NCBI GenBank assembly: GCA_018651445.1
Contig: JABIDZ010000063.1
Span: 1-16,366 of the forward strand
Source of the DNA: Candidatus Iainarchaeum sp.
GTDB lineage: Archaea; Iainarchaeota; Iainarchaeia; Iainarchaeales; JAAZKV01
Direction: 5' to 3'
DNA length: 16,366 nt
The position numbers were made by a program, and so were the translations under genes. A model generated the notes under the pieces. The model was not told the origin of the DNA, did no database searches, and saw only the letters and a program-made list of their open reading frames with translations. Shown here piece by piece: positions 1 to 7,360 of the stretch; within the stretch, counting starts at the first letter, position 1; each line of letters starts with the position of its first letter.

Positions 1-687
1 AAGCTTAATATAAAAATGGTTTCAGTTAATGGTTTTCATGTTCGACATACTAATGAAGCCTTTTTTCGCTTAATGAAAAAAGCGGGGTTTGTCGAGATTT
101 GGTTTGGAATTGATGCGGGTTCTGAAGTTGTTTTGAAAAACCTTAGAAAAGGAATCACGCTTGATATGGTTCGACAAGCAGTAAAGCGGGCAAAAAAAGC
201 AGGTATCCTGACTATTGGAGGGCATTTTATTATTGGTCTTAGAGGCGATACTTTGGAACACAGTAGAGCGGCAATTGCTTTCATTAAATCCATTCCATTT
301 GATGAAGTTGGTTTAACCCATGCGAATGTTCTTCCTGGAACGGAACTCTGGGATTATGTAAAAGAGCACGGAACGTTACTTCATGAAACGGATGGGTTTG
401 ATTTTAGTGCATTTTGGCAACTAAACCATGGTGTAATTTTTGAAACTTCTGATTTTCCTAAAGCGGATAGAATAATTGCTTATGAAGAAGCAACAAAAGT
501 GATGAATTATATACGAAGAAGACATATTATGAAACCAGGGCGTGTGATAAAATTGATTAAAGATATTCATTCTCCAAGAGACATTATTTGGGTTATTGGT
601 CGAGCATTTACTTTTATAACATCAAAAGATTTACGTGCCAGAAAGAGAAAACCACGGCCGAGTGAAATTAAAAAAGTACGAAAATGA
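1..687 (+). CDS. Radical SAM enzyme of the B12-binding type, C-terminal part (5' end outside window)
   Basis: The frame is open from base 1, and 228 residues of the C-terminal part are visible. An ATG at 16 is unlikely to be the start, because residues before and after it (LNIKM.SVNGFHV) align with an internal stretch of the next gene (LNVKWMCSARVTS). Shared blocks are the GF/GC..I.FG(I/L)(D/E).(G/A)S strand and helix, and the KGITL...V segment; these belong to the C-terminal half of the radical SAM barrel. The FeS cysteine motif and any cobalamin domain would lie upstream and cannot be seen. The family uses a 4Fe-4S cluster and SAM for radical methylations or rearrangements; the substrate here is unknown. 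The last 60 residues are very basic (RKRKPRPSEIKKVRK tail). The family call is firm, the function is not. Confidence 0.85.
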   Translation, partial: KLNIKMVSVNGFHVRHTNEAFFRLMKKAGFVEIWFGIDAGSEVVLKNLRKGITLDMVRQAVKRAKKAGILTIGGHFIIGLRGDTLEHSRAAIAFIKSIPFDEVGLTHANVLPGTELWDYVKEHGTLLHETDGFDFSAFWQLNHGVIFETSDFPKADRIIAYEEATKVMNYIRRRHIMKPGRVIKLIKDIHSPRDIIWVIGRAFTFITSKDLRARKRKPRPSEIKKVRK

Positions 688-782
688 AATAAAATTAGTT
701 AGTTATATTGTGTTTTGGGCATTTCATAAATAATAGTTTATTAATCTTTTGGGGGCTCATTTTGTTGAAGACGTAATATTTT

Positions 783-787
783 GGTGG
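783..787 (+). promoter_or_regulatory. Ribosome-binding site GGTGG ahead of ATG 793
   Basis: GGTGG lies five bases before the ATG at 793. It is a good match to the GGTG core of archaeal ribosome-binding sites. No comparable site is placed for the downstream GTG at 813, so it argues that translation of the second radical SAM gene begins, or once began, at 793. Confidence 0.5.
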
Positions 788-792
788 AATTT

Positions 793-813
793 ATGAAAAA
801 AGTGTTTTTTTAG
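793..813 (+). other. Apparent -1 frame break at a T7 run in the start region of the radical SAM gene
   Basis: From ATG 793 the reading is M-K-K-V-F-F and then TAG at 811-813, ending in a run of seven T (805-811) after a run of six A (796-801). One extra T would give M-K-K-V-F-F-L-V-P-N-Y-P-N, a typical first beta strand of a cobalamin-binding radical SAM protein, leading directly into the long downstream frame. The ribosome-binding site at 783-787 fits ATG 793. A homopolymer indel (sequencing or genuine mutation) is most likely; slippage is possible. Confidence 0.6.
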
Positions 814-2180
814 TGCCTAATTATCCAAATAGAATTGATACTTTTAGAAAAGGGGTGAATCTTAGTGCCCTTTGTTTTACTAATAATCGTAGAAGAGTTC
901 CATTAGATGTTGCATATCCTGCAGCAGTATTAAGACAAAAAGGATATGATGTTTTTATAGAAGATTCGAATGCAACAAAGTCAAGTATTGATCAAGTTTT
1001 AAAACAAATTGAAGCATTCTCTCCAGAAATACTTTTTATTTCAAGCATACCTATAACTCGTTGGCAATGCCCTCCCGACCCAAAGGTTCTTATCAAAATT
1101 GTTAAAGAAATTCGAAAGAAGTTTGATGGAGAAATTGGGTTAATTGGGCCACACGGTACGGCTTTGCCAGAGCACACTTTGCATTCTATGCCGATTGATT
1201 TTGTAATCCGGGGCGAGCCGGATCTTGTCTGTTTAGAATATGTTAAAAAAGGAAAAAAAACCAAGGGGGTAAGTTATTTGTCTGATGGAAAAATGGTTTC
1301 AAATGAAAATTTTATGCCAATACAAGATCTTGATAGTTTGCCGATGCCTGCATATGACCTTTTGCACATGGATTTATACTCAGTCTATTTAATTGTATCA
1401 AGCAGGGGTTGTCCGGCAGCGTGCACATTTTGTAATAAAACTATGTATGGTCAAGGATTTCGGCGGCGTGGTGCAAAAAATATTTATGGCGAAATGGAAT
1501 ATTTAATTAAGAAATTTGGAAAGAAAGAGTTTTATTTCCAAGATTTAGATTTTTGTTTTGATAGGAAAAAAGTTGAAGAATTGTCCAAATTTCTAATAAG
1601 AAAAAAATTAAATGTGAAGTGGATGTGTTCGGCGCGGGTAACTTCAGTTGATGGGCCATTGTTAAAATTGATGAAATCTGCAGGGTGTCATCAAATAAAT
1701 TTTGGTTTGGAAACAGCAAGCACCAAGCTTTTAAAAACAATAAAAAAAGGAATAACTCTAGAAAGCGTTGAAAAGACTATTGAATTATGTGAAAAAATAG
1801 GAATTTATAATAATTATAACGCCCTTTTTGGTTTTCCTGGTGAAAATAAGTTAACAATGTTGGATAATGTAAATTTTATAGCAAAATTTTCAGAATATAA
1901 ATATGCTTCGCTCTCTGCAGGATTTCGATTAATAAACTTTCCGGGCAGTCCTCTTTTTGAGCAAGCAGTTAAGGAAAAAGGCGGAGTGGATGACCCGTGG
2001 GCATTTAGCATTGAGTCTGGAGGGTTAATTGGTAATGATTTCAAAACCGAAGGAGAATACATTAAGTATTATAAAAAAATGAAGCGATTGATTATGCTGA
2101 AAAAAGTTCAAAATAAATATGGTAAATTATTTTTTTTTAATCCAAAATTCTTTAAACTCGTGCTTTTCAAAAAGTGGTAG
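813..2180 (+). CDS. B12-binding-type radical SAM protein
   Basis: The uninterrupted frame from GTG 813 gives 455 residues. The N-terminal ~150 residues look like a Rossmann-type cobalamin-binding domain (GYDVFIEDSN, PEILFIS, IGPHGTALPE, IRGEPD) but show no DxHxxG cobalamin-ligand motif. The radical SAM domain follows from about residue 190, with the FeS motif C200-PAA-C204-TF-C207 in the sequence SSRGCPAACTFC, then FQDLDF and the ..INFGLETAS..LL..IKKGITLE segment. The layout resembles BchE-like and P-methylase-like proteins that catalyse radical methylation, cyclisation or oxidation; the substrate is not deducible. It is a paralogue of the gene just upstream. GTG 813 removes the first beta strand; see the frame-break feature at 793-813 for a more convincing start at ATG 793. 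Its 3' end is convergent with the methyltransferase ending at 2240. Family assignment is strong. Confidence 0.88.
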   Translation: MPNYPNRIDTFRKGVNLSALCFTNNRRRVPLDVAYPAAVLRQKGYDVFIEDSNATKSSIDQVLKQIEAFSPEILFISSIPITRWQCPPDPKVLIKIVKEIRKKFDGEIGLIGPHGTALPEHTLHSMPIDFVIRGEPDLVCLEYVKKGKKTKGVSYLSDGKMVSNENFMPIQDLDSLPMPAYDLLHMDLYSVYLIVSSRGCPAACTFCNKTMYGQGFRRRGAKNIYGEMEYLIKKFGKKEFYFQDLDFCFDRKKVEELSKFLIRKKLNVKWMCSARVTSVDGPLLKLMKSAGCHQINFGLETASTKLLKTIKKGITLESVEKTIELCEKIGIYNNYNALFGFPGENKLTMLDNVNFIAKFSEYKYASLSAGFRLINFPGSPLFEQAVKEKGGVDDPWAFSIESGGLIGNDFKTEGEYIKYYKKMKRLIMLKKVQNKYGKLFFFNPKFFKLVLFKKW

Positions 2181-2239
2181 GATATATTAAATCTCAATTA
2201 TTCTAAGTTATTTCTTATAAAAAAGATAATTTGAAATAC

Positions 2240-2737
2240 TTATTTTATTGGGCTTATTTCCCATTTGACAAATCTTGCCGGAAAAAACCATGAAAAAAAA
2301 TTTTCATACCATTTTAATCTATAAATAAATTTAGCATTTAAATCATAGTCTAAGTAACCTTTATTATGGCATTTAAATTGAGGATACGTTTCAGCCATTC
2401 TATTTGTTTTTCTAAAATACATGTCAAGACTATTTTTTCCAAAATAAAGTTTGTGAAATGGTTGGTGTGTAACTGGGTGTTTCCAGTATGGTGTGATAAT
2501 GGTTATTCGTCCACCTGGTTTGACAACTCTATGAAATTCTTGCATAACCACATCAATAGAATCCAAATGTTCTAACATTGACTTACAAAAGATTTCATCA
2601 ACCTCAGATTTTTTGTAGGGGAGTTGTTTTTTGGTAATGTCTGCGACGATATTTACGCCTTTACATTTTTCTCTGTCTATTCCAATAAATCCTTTTTTCT
2701 TTTGGGTTCCGCACCCAACATCAATTTTAATCATCAT
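2240..2737 (-). CDS. Small class I SAM-dependent methyltransferase (Methyltransf_11-like)
   Basis: The protein opens directly with the SAM-binding strand and glycine loop (IKIDVGCGTQKKKGFIGIDRE), followed by the acidic residue ending strand 2 (GID), DI..LPY, and the post-motif CKSMLEHLDSIDVVMQEFHRVVKPGG. This is the usual pattern of small archaeal and bacterial glycan-locus methyltransferases that begin MIKLNLGCG. I therefore prefer the ATG pair at 2737/2734 to the in-frame ATG at 2758, which would add eight non-homologous residues. A weak AAAGTG lies seven bases before 2737. Length is about 165 residues. The C-terminal tail after ~130 is rich in W, F and Y and may help bind substrate or membrane. 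It is the last gene of the minus-strand run, 38 bases after the preceding methyltransferase. The methyl acceptor is unknown; a sugar or lipid-linked sugar is inferred from context. Confidence 0.85.
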   Translation of the reverse strand: MMIKIDVGCGTQKKKGFIGIDREKCKGVNIVADITKKQLPYKKSEVDEIFCKSMLEHLDSIDVVMQEFHRVVKPGGRITIITPYWKHPVTHQPFHKLYFGKNSLDMYFRKTNRMAETYPQFKCHNKGYLDYDLNAKFIYRLKWYENFFSWFFPARFVKWEISPIK

Positions 2738-2775
2738 AAATATACACTTTAAAAACATTAATAATAGCCATAGAA

Positions 2776-3393
2776 TTATTTTGGATGCGTTAAAAACAAA
2801 ACTTCTTTTCGATTAAGCATTACTTTTTTCTCATCTATATTAAAATAAGTTCCAACAATTTTATCCCAGCGTGCAAAATCACACATTTCTTTTAAATAAT
2901 TATTTCTATAAACTTCAACACCATGAACAAACCAATAGTCTTTTCCATTTCCGTATCCGCGTAACCAACCAATACAAAATTTTGGTAAGAGTAAAAGATT
3001 TCGTAGTTTGTATATAAATGTCGGTAGAATAAACACGACGACTCCATTTGGTTTTAATACTCTTTTTATTTCATCTGAAAATTCTTTTTTATGGGAGACA
3101 TGCTCTAAAACATTGTTCAATAAAATAGCGTCGAATGTATTATCTTTTTCTTTTATGTTTGTGCCATCGAAAACTTCAAATTTTCCAGTGAGTTCTTTCC
3201 ACGCAGCGAACTTACGTATTTCAATACCTTTTATGTTGAACTTTTTTTGTTTGAGATAATGTACTGCTTCTCCTCGGCCACAACCCAAATCTAAGATCTT
3301 TTTTTTGCCAGCGAACCATTTCTCAAGCAACTCTAGCATTTCAACGTATCCTGGTTCGGCCCATTTTGTTTTAAACAGAAATAATTTCTTCAA
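2776..3393 (-). CDS. Class I SAM-dependent methyltransferase
   Basis: The SAM-binding motif KKILDLGCGRGEAVHYL is followed by I.GIEI, then FDAILLNNVLEHVSHKKEFSDEIKRVLKPNGVVVFILP, the canonical strand-4 and strand-5 block of Methyltransf_11/23 proteins. The frame is open back to a TTG at 3408, but GGTGA (3402-3398) sits four bases before a second TTG at 3393. I take that as the start, giving a protein beginning M-K-K-L-F-L-F-K of about 205 residues. A distinctive C-terminal region (LRGYGNGKDYWFVHGVEVY.) resembles glycan-cluster methyltransferases in which a tyrosine/histidine-rich insert contacts the acceptor. It lies between the flippase fusion (gap about 65 bases) and the small methyltransferase, in the same direction. 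The substrate is unknown. Confidence 0.88.
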   Translation of the reverse strand: MKKLFLFKTKWAEPGYVEMLELLEKWFAGKKKILDLGCGRGEAVHYLKQKKFNIKGIEIRKFAAWKELTGKFEVFDGTNIKEKDNTFDAILLNNVLEHVSHKKEFSDEIKRVLKPNGVVVFILPTFIYKLRNLLLLPKFCIGWLRGYGNGKDYWFVHGVEVYRNNYLKEMCDFARWDKIVGTYFNIDEKKVMLNRKEVLFLTHPK

Positions 3394-3397
3394 ATGC

Positions 3398-3402
3398 TCA
3401 CC
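3398..3402 (-). promoter_or_regulatory. Ribosome-binding site GGTGA deciding a TTG start at 3393
   Basis: On the minus strand GGTGA is followed by GCAT and TTG, a four-base spacing like that of the GT4 gene starting at 16190. It falls inside the longer open frame beginning TTG 3408, so the shorter start is preferred. Confidence 0.65.
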
Positions 3403-3458
3403 TACCAAAAAATAATGTGCGGATCATATTAAAATCTATCTTATTTATTAAATAAATA

Positions 3459-5456
3459 TCATCGTTTATGTGGTTTATAATTAAAATGAAAACTTCTAAA
3501 TACGTTTCCGGGAATTTTTGCGCATTTTATTTTTGTTTTCCAACATGAATAATCAAAACTCATTTGATCTCGAATACTATTTTTATGCAATTCATTCCAC
3601 CACATTTTATTCATTTCTATAATTTTTGGCTTGTTTTTTCGTAATAAAATCGTGGTTTCTGTGAGGCCCATTTCTAGGGGAAAACCTTCGGCTAGATATC
3701 GTTTAATTTGTTTTTCTACGATACTTCTTTTGTCTTTTTTCATTGCAATTACTGCATTAGCTTCTTTTAGAAGAGTATCCCGTTGGTGGTGTTTGTATCG
3801 AATAAGGTCGTTTTCTCCCAAGTATCTTGCGATTAATTTGCGAGGATTTGTTATTGGGGTGTGTGTTCCATCTACCCATAAGCTATATGTATAATTATTA
3901 ATTATTTTTGGAGGAAAAACTTTTATTTTTCGAGCATTTTTTCGAGGATTTTTAAATTCAGGGTTTATGACTTTAATTTTCCAGGACTCGCTTTTTAAGT
4001 TTTTGTTGTCTGTAAAACAAATATAATCTACACCATCAAACGGAATTGTGGCTTTAAGTGAGTCTTTATCTCCGAATATTGCAGTATAAACTACAATTTT
4101 ACTATTAACTTTTCTAAATCGTTTCTTGTTTGAAAATAAATTAAAAATCATTTTTTGAATTGAATGTATACTACTTTTTTTTAATATTGCAATAATTGTT
4201 TTAGCATATTTTAGGTCTTTTCGGTTTGGGATAATAGAGACGTGCACTCCAATTCTTTTTGTGTAATAAAATGCTATACAAAAGAATATTATTTGATAAA
4301 TTATCATACTAAATAAAAGTCCCCAAACTCCAAACCATGGTAATAAGATAATCGCAGTAATGCTGGTTGAAACCGCACTAATTGCTTTTATCTTCAATAA
4401 TATTTTCATTTTATTTAAACTAACAAATAAATGTTCCATAAACCCTGCGGCACCTAGTATTGAAACAAGCACATATAATGGTAGCAGCACATAGGCATCT
4501 ACAAAATCTGGTAAAAATATTTGCAAAAGTGGTTGTGTTATTATTAGGAGGACTCCGCCAAATATTGCACTGATAAGTGCATTTGTTTTTATGCCTAATG
4601 AAACAAAGTCTCCTAAAACTTTTTTGTTTGAATGTTTTTCAACAAGATATGGAAATAGTACGTCTGTTATTGTGCTCGTTGATTTACCAATAAATGCTCC
4701 TGAAATTTTTTCAATAAGATAATAATAACCTAACCACAAAGGAGAAATAAAGATTCCCATTAAAATTATTATTAATTGGTTGTACCCGTGTCTCACTAAA
4801 CTTGTAGGGTATCCAAATTTTCCATATTTTATTAATTCGGTTTTATCAATAAATGTGTTTTTGAATGGCACCGACCTGAAATAATATGTACTCATAAGAA
4901 TACAAACAATTGCTGAAACCATTTGTGCATAAATTACGCCATACATTCCAAATCCGAAAATAATAACAAAAAGTATTGCAAAAACCAGAACACTTGCTTG
5001 CATGACTGATTCGATTTTGAATGTTTTGCCAAACATTTTGAATGATCTAAAAAGAAATAAATAGCTCATGTGGATAGGCATAATTAGTTGTAGGACCGCG
5101 GCTAATTGAAGAAGCTCAAAAGGACCTTTGCCAAGAAAGACACTTATTGGTTCAGAAAATATAGTGATGGCTATGACAACTGGGATTACGATTAAATACT
5201 GGTATTTTACACTTTTGATAAAAACATTTTTTGATTTCCATTTTGGCATAAAAGCCGAAATTATTGATTGTAACATGGATACGCCGAAAAGATTTATGAT
5301 TGCCATAAACCCGATAAAATATAATACTAGTCCATATTCTACAGGGCCTAAATATTGTGCGATAATATATGTAAATAGAATTCCAGTAACGACCATTATT
5401 ATTTTTTTACTTTGTTCAAAAATAATATTTTTTGTGAATCCCTTTAATTGTGCCAT
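3459..5456 (-). CDS. Polysaccharide flippase (Wzx/MOP superfamily) fused to a DUF616 glycosyltransferase-like domain
   Basis: This 665-residue protein has two clear parts. Residues ~10-415 form a polytopic membrane region with about 11-12 hydrophobic segments and the usual start of O-antigen/teichoic-acid flippases (NIIFEQSKKIIMVVTGILFT, ..YLGPVEYGLVLYFIGF). Such proteins flip lipid-linked saccharides across the membrane. After a basic linker (~415-450) a soluble domain begins at residue 453 (KIVVYTAIFGDKD). It continues with DYICFTDN, RNARKIKVFPP, W527-VDG, the KHHQRDTLLKEA block, AEGFPLEMGLTETTILLR, W-W-NEL and R629-DQMSF. These are in the order known for PF04765/DUF616 (TOD1/MUCI70-like, nucleotide-sugar-transferase fold). 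Free-standing flippases are about 410-480 residues, so the extra ~200 are a genuine second domain in one uninterrupted frame. It is third in the minus-strand run. No strong ribosome-binding site precedes ATG 5456. The flippase call is firm, the DUF616 call strong, coupled transfer and flipping is inference. Confidence 0.9.
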   Translation of the reverse strand: MAQLKGFTKNIIFEQSKKIIMVVTGILFTYIIAQYLGPVEYGLVLYFIGFMAIINLFGVSMLQSIISAFMPKWKSKNVFIKSVKYQYLIVIPVVIAITIFSEPISVFLGKGPFELLQLAAVLQLIMPIHMSYLFLFRSFKMFGKTFKIESVMQASVLVFAILFVIIFGFGMYGVIYAQMVSAIVCILMSTYYFRSVPFKNTFIDKTELIKYGKFGYPTSLVRHGYNQLIIILMGIFISPLWLGYYYLIEKISGAFIGKSTSTITDVLFPYLVEKHSNKKVLGDFVSLGIKTNALISAIFGGVLLIITQPLLQIFLPDFVDAYVLLPLYVLVSILGAAGFMEHLFVSLNKMKILLKIKAISAVSTSITAIILLPWFGVWGLLFSMIIYQIIFFCIAFYYTKRIGVHVSIIPNRKDLKYAKTIIAILKKSSIHSIQKMIFNLFSNKKRFRKVNSKIVVYTAIFGDKDSLKATIPFDGVDYICFTDNKNLKSESWKIKVINPEFKNPRKNARKIKVFPPKIINNYTYSLWVDGTHTPITNPRKLIARYLGENDLIRYKHHQRDTLLKEANAVIAMKKDKRSIVEKQIKRYLAEGFPLEMGLTETTILLRKNKPKIIEMNKMWWNELHKNSIRDQMSFDYSCWKTKIKCAKIPGNVFRSFHFNYKPHKR

Positions 5457-5519
5457 AATAAAAAAATAGAATTTGTGCTTTTTAATTGGTTAGGTACATT
5501 AATAACTTTCTAATTTAAG

Positions 5520-6050
5520 TTATTTTTTATTTTTTGCAAAAGCAATATTGTTATGTATAAGCTTTTTGAATAATCGCATAATCGGCGGAAGATAATACAT
5601 TGATTCAACTTTTACCGAACTAAATTTTGCACTCAACATTTTTTTCAAAGCAAATTGTGTGAAACGATAAAAGTCTCCAGGTTCATCGTGTAAAGGATAA
5701 AGAAAAGGAACTGAAACAATTAATGTGCCATTTTTTTTCAAACACCTATGCATTTCGCTAAGTGCTTTTTCTGTTTCAAATACATGTTCTAAAACACTAA
5801 AACAAAGGACGTAATCAAATTCATTTTTTTTAAACGGTAATTTGCGTACATCGGCTACAACATCCACGTTCTTTCCTTTTATTAGATCCGTTCCGATAAA
5901 TTCACAATCGGGAAACAAATTTCGATAAGTTATTGGTCCGCTGCCAATTTCGAGAACTTTTGATCCTTTAGGAATCTTTGCAGCGATGTTTCGAACTCTT
6001 TTGTTAAAAACTCGCCGATACGGATTTATTTTGTAAATTATTGACGCCAT
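5520..6050 (-). CDS. Class I SAM-dependent methyltransferase
   Basis: The 176-residue protein has SKVLEIGSGPITYRNLFPDCEFIGTDL (SAM loop and acidic residue after strand 2), VVADVRKLPFKKNEFDYVLCFSVLEHV (strand 4 and the LEH signature), then EMHRCLKKNGTLIVSVPF. This is a complete Methyltransf_11 core. The HDEPGDFYRFTQFALKKML stretch matches a common extension of this family in glycan and lipopolysaccharide loci, where the YRFT segment opens the substrate side. GTGAT four bases or so before ATG 6050 is a fair archaeal-type ribosome-binding site. It sits 24 bases after the GT4 gene and 63 bases before the flippase fusion, so co-transcription is likely. The acceptor is unknown. Confidence 0.88.
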   Translation of the reverse strand: MASIIYKINPYRRVFNKRVRNIAAKIPKGSKVLEIGSGPITYRNLFPDCEFIGTDLIKGKNVDVVADVRKLPFKKNEFDYVLCFSVLEHVFETEKALSEMHRCLKKNGTLIVSVPFLYPLHDEPGDFYRFTQFALKKMLSAKFSSVKVESMYYLPPIMRLFKKLIHNNIAFAKNKK

Positions 6051-6074
6051 TATATCACATATTCTTAATCTATC

Positions 6075-7259
6075 TTATTCTATTAATTTAAAATAAAAAT
6101 TCTTTAACTCTGAAATTATATTATCTAATTCATAGCATTTAAGGTTAACTCTGTTTGCTTTTGTTTCTTTTGATAGAACGCTAAGATTCTTTTTTGCAAG
6201 AATAACTTTTTTTGCGAAATCGTTTACGTTTCCGCTTTCAAAAATATATCCGGTCTTTCCTTTTTTGATTAGTTTTTGAGAACCGCCAACATTTGACAAA
6301 ACAACGGGTATTCCTGAGACTAAAGATTCTAAAACCGCATTACTAAAAGGTTCGTAAGTTGGTGCATGAACAAAGACATCACTTGCGCGATAATATTTTG
6401 GAGTGTCCTCACTCTTTACTCTTCCAACAAACTTAACTTTGTCCGAAACTTTATTCTTTTTGCACAAATCGACTAATGTTTGTTTAAATTTTGGATCGCC
6501 ATCTCCAACAATAACTAGTTCAACATTCTTAATTTCTTTTGCAATCTGTGGCATAGCATTAATTAGAACTTCTCGTCCTTTCCACGGGACTAATCGTGCG
6601 ACTGAAAGCAAAACAAACTTTTTGTGTTTGATTTTTTGTGTTTTAAACTTGTCAAAGTTAATGGGATTACAAATTTCTTTTAATTTTCGCATAGGGATTT
6701 TGTAGAATTTATTTGCAATGCTGGTTTGGTAATCGTTGTTGTGTAAATAATCTGATAAGTTAAAAATTGTTTTTTGAAATCGGAATAAGATACTTTGTTT
6801 GAAATTCATTTTTTGCATGAGCCCTTCCATTGACAAGGGCGTTCCATTATCAAGGCCACTAAATTCAAGCGCTAGGTCTCCGGCATATTTAACGATTACT
6901 TTTCTTTTACGGATTGACGTATATTTACAAAACAATGCAGCAACTGCACTTATGTGGCTGTCATATGCGTGAATAATTTTTGGATTTTCTTTGAAAACAA
7001 TTATTCTTGAGTAAAGTGTAATAAAGATTGTTCGTATGAATACGCTGAGTGGATTACTAAAACCAAATAAATAGCAACTTGGGCTTCTGTAAAGATTAAA
7101 CTTTTTCCGCTCAAACCACTTGGTTCCTTTTTCTTTAAATGCTATAATTGAAACATCAAAATCTTTTGAAACTTTTTCAGCGGTTATTGGAATTTTTGCG
7201 GCAGGGCCTCCAACCCTTGGGGGGTAGTTAGAAGCGATATACATTACGCGAGGTTTCAT
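6075..7259 (-). CDS. Glycosyltransferase family 4 (GT-B fold)
   Basis: The protein has 394 residues and two Rossmann halves. The N-terminal half starts PRVMYIASNYPPRVGGPA, with the glycine-rich loop typical of GT4 enzymes and KIIHAYDSHISAVAA. The C-terminal half has LLSVARLVPWKGREVLINAMP, ELVIVGDGDP, VKFVGRV and the catalytic/donor-binding EX7E motif E303-PFSNAVL-E311, then GIPVVLSNVGG. Such retaining enzymes transfer a hexose or related sugar from a nucleotide sugar to a lipid-linked acceptor on the cytoplasmic side. It is the first gene of the five-gene minus-strand run and starts 28 bases below a TATA-like box with no ribosome-binding site, suggesting a leaderless message. Donor and acceptor sugars cannot be read from the sequence. 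Confidence 0.93.
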   Translation of the reverse strand: MKPRVMYIASNYPPRVGGPAAKIPITAEKVSKDFDVSIIAFKEKGTKWFERKKFNLYRSPSCYLFGFSNPLSVFIRTIFITLYSRIIVFKENPKIIHAYDSHISAVAALFCKYTSIRKRKVIVKYAGDLALEFSGLDNGTPLSMEGLMQKMNFKQSILFRFQKTIFNLSDYLHNNDYQTSIANKFYKIPMRKLKEICNPINFDKFKTQKIKHKKFVLLSVARLVPWKGREVLINAMPQIAKEIKNVELVIVGDGDPKFKQTLVDLCKKNKVSDKVKFVGRVKSEDTPKYYRASDVFVHAPTYEPFSNAVLESLVSGIPVVLSNVGGSQKLIKKGKTGYIFESGNVNDFAKKVILAKKNLSVLSKETKANRVNLKCYELDNIISELKNFYFKLIE

Positions 7260-7282
7260 TGAGGATTATAGATTTAAATAGG

Positions 7283-7290
7283 ATTATAAA
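7283..7290 (-). promoter_or_regulatory. TATA-like box for the minus-strand operon starting at 7259
   Basis: On the minus strand TTTATAAT is centred about 27 bases before ATG 7259, the spacing expected when transcription starts at or next to the start codon. No ribosome-binding site is present. It could also be read as a bacterial -10 TATAAT with a poor TTGTAC 17 bases upstream, so it does not by itself settle the domain of life. Confidence 0.5.
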
Positions 7291-7304
7291 CGATTCTTTT
7301 TTGT

Positions 7305-7346
7305 AGTACAATTCTGTTAGAACGTATGACGACACAAGATTGTACT
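7305..7346. repeat. 8-bp inverted repeat between divergent promoters
   Basis: AGTACAAT (7305-7312) and ATTGTACT (7339-7346) are perfect reverse complements separated by 26 bases, lying between the two divergent TATA-like boxes. The arms do not extend further. This could be a paired operator or a chance match in AT-rich DNA. Confidence 0.3.
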
Positions 7347-7352
7347 TAAATG

Positions 7353-7360
7353 TTTAATAA
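7353..7360 (+). promoter_or_regulatory. TATA-like box for the amino-sugar operon starting at 7383
   Basis: TTTAATAA is centred about 26 bases before ATG 7383, and no ribosome-binding site lies between. This is the leaderless archaeal arrangement, and it places the box inside the longer open frame that would begin at ATG 7350. Confidence 0.45.

Noticed and set aside
1..6. HindIII recognition sequence exactly at the left edge, suggesting a clone boundary
   Set aside because: AAGCTT also occurs internally (for example near 1725 and 11635), and a six-base match at an arbitrary window edge proves nothing.
16..687. Complete 223-residue gene starting at ATG 16
   Set aside because: The frame is open to base 1, and residues across the ATG align with the interior of the paralogue at 813-2180, so the gene is truncated by the window, not complete.
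688..792. Small RNA or riboswitch in the gap between the radical SAM genes
   Set aside because: No conserved stem set or cobalamin-riboswitch B12-box-like sequence was seen. Only AT-rich promoter-like sequence and the ribosome-binding site at 783-787 are apparent.
2181..2239. Possible bidirectional terminator between convergent genes
   Set aside because: The region is AT-rich with short T runs, but no clean stem with a following T tract is visible on either strand.
5128..5469. 113-residue plus-strand open frame opposite the flippase start
   Set aside because: It is antisense to hydrophobic flippase codons, has no ribosome-binding site, and shows no recognisable motif. The minus-strand frame is clearly the gene.
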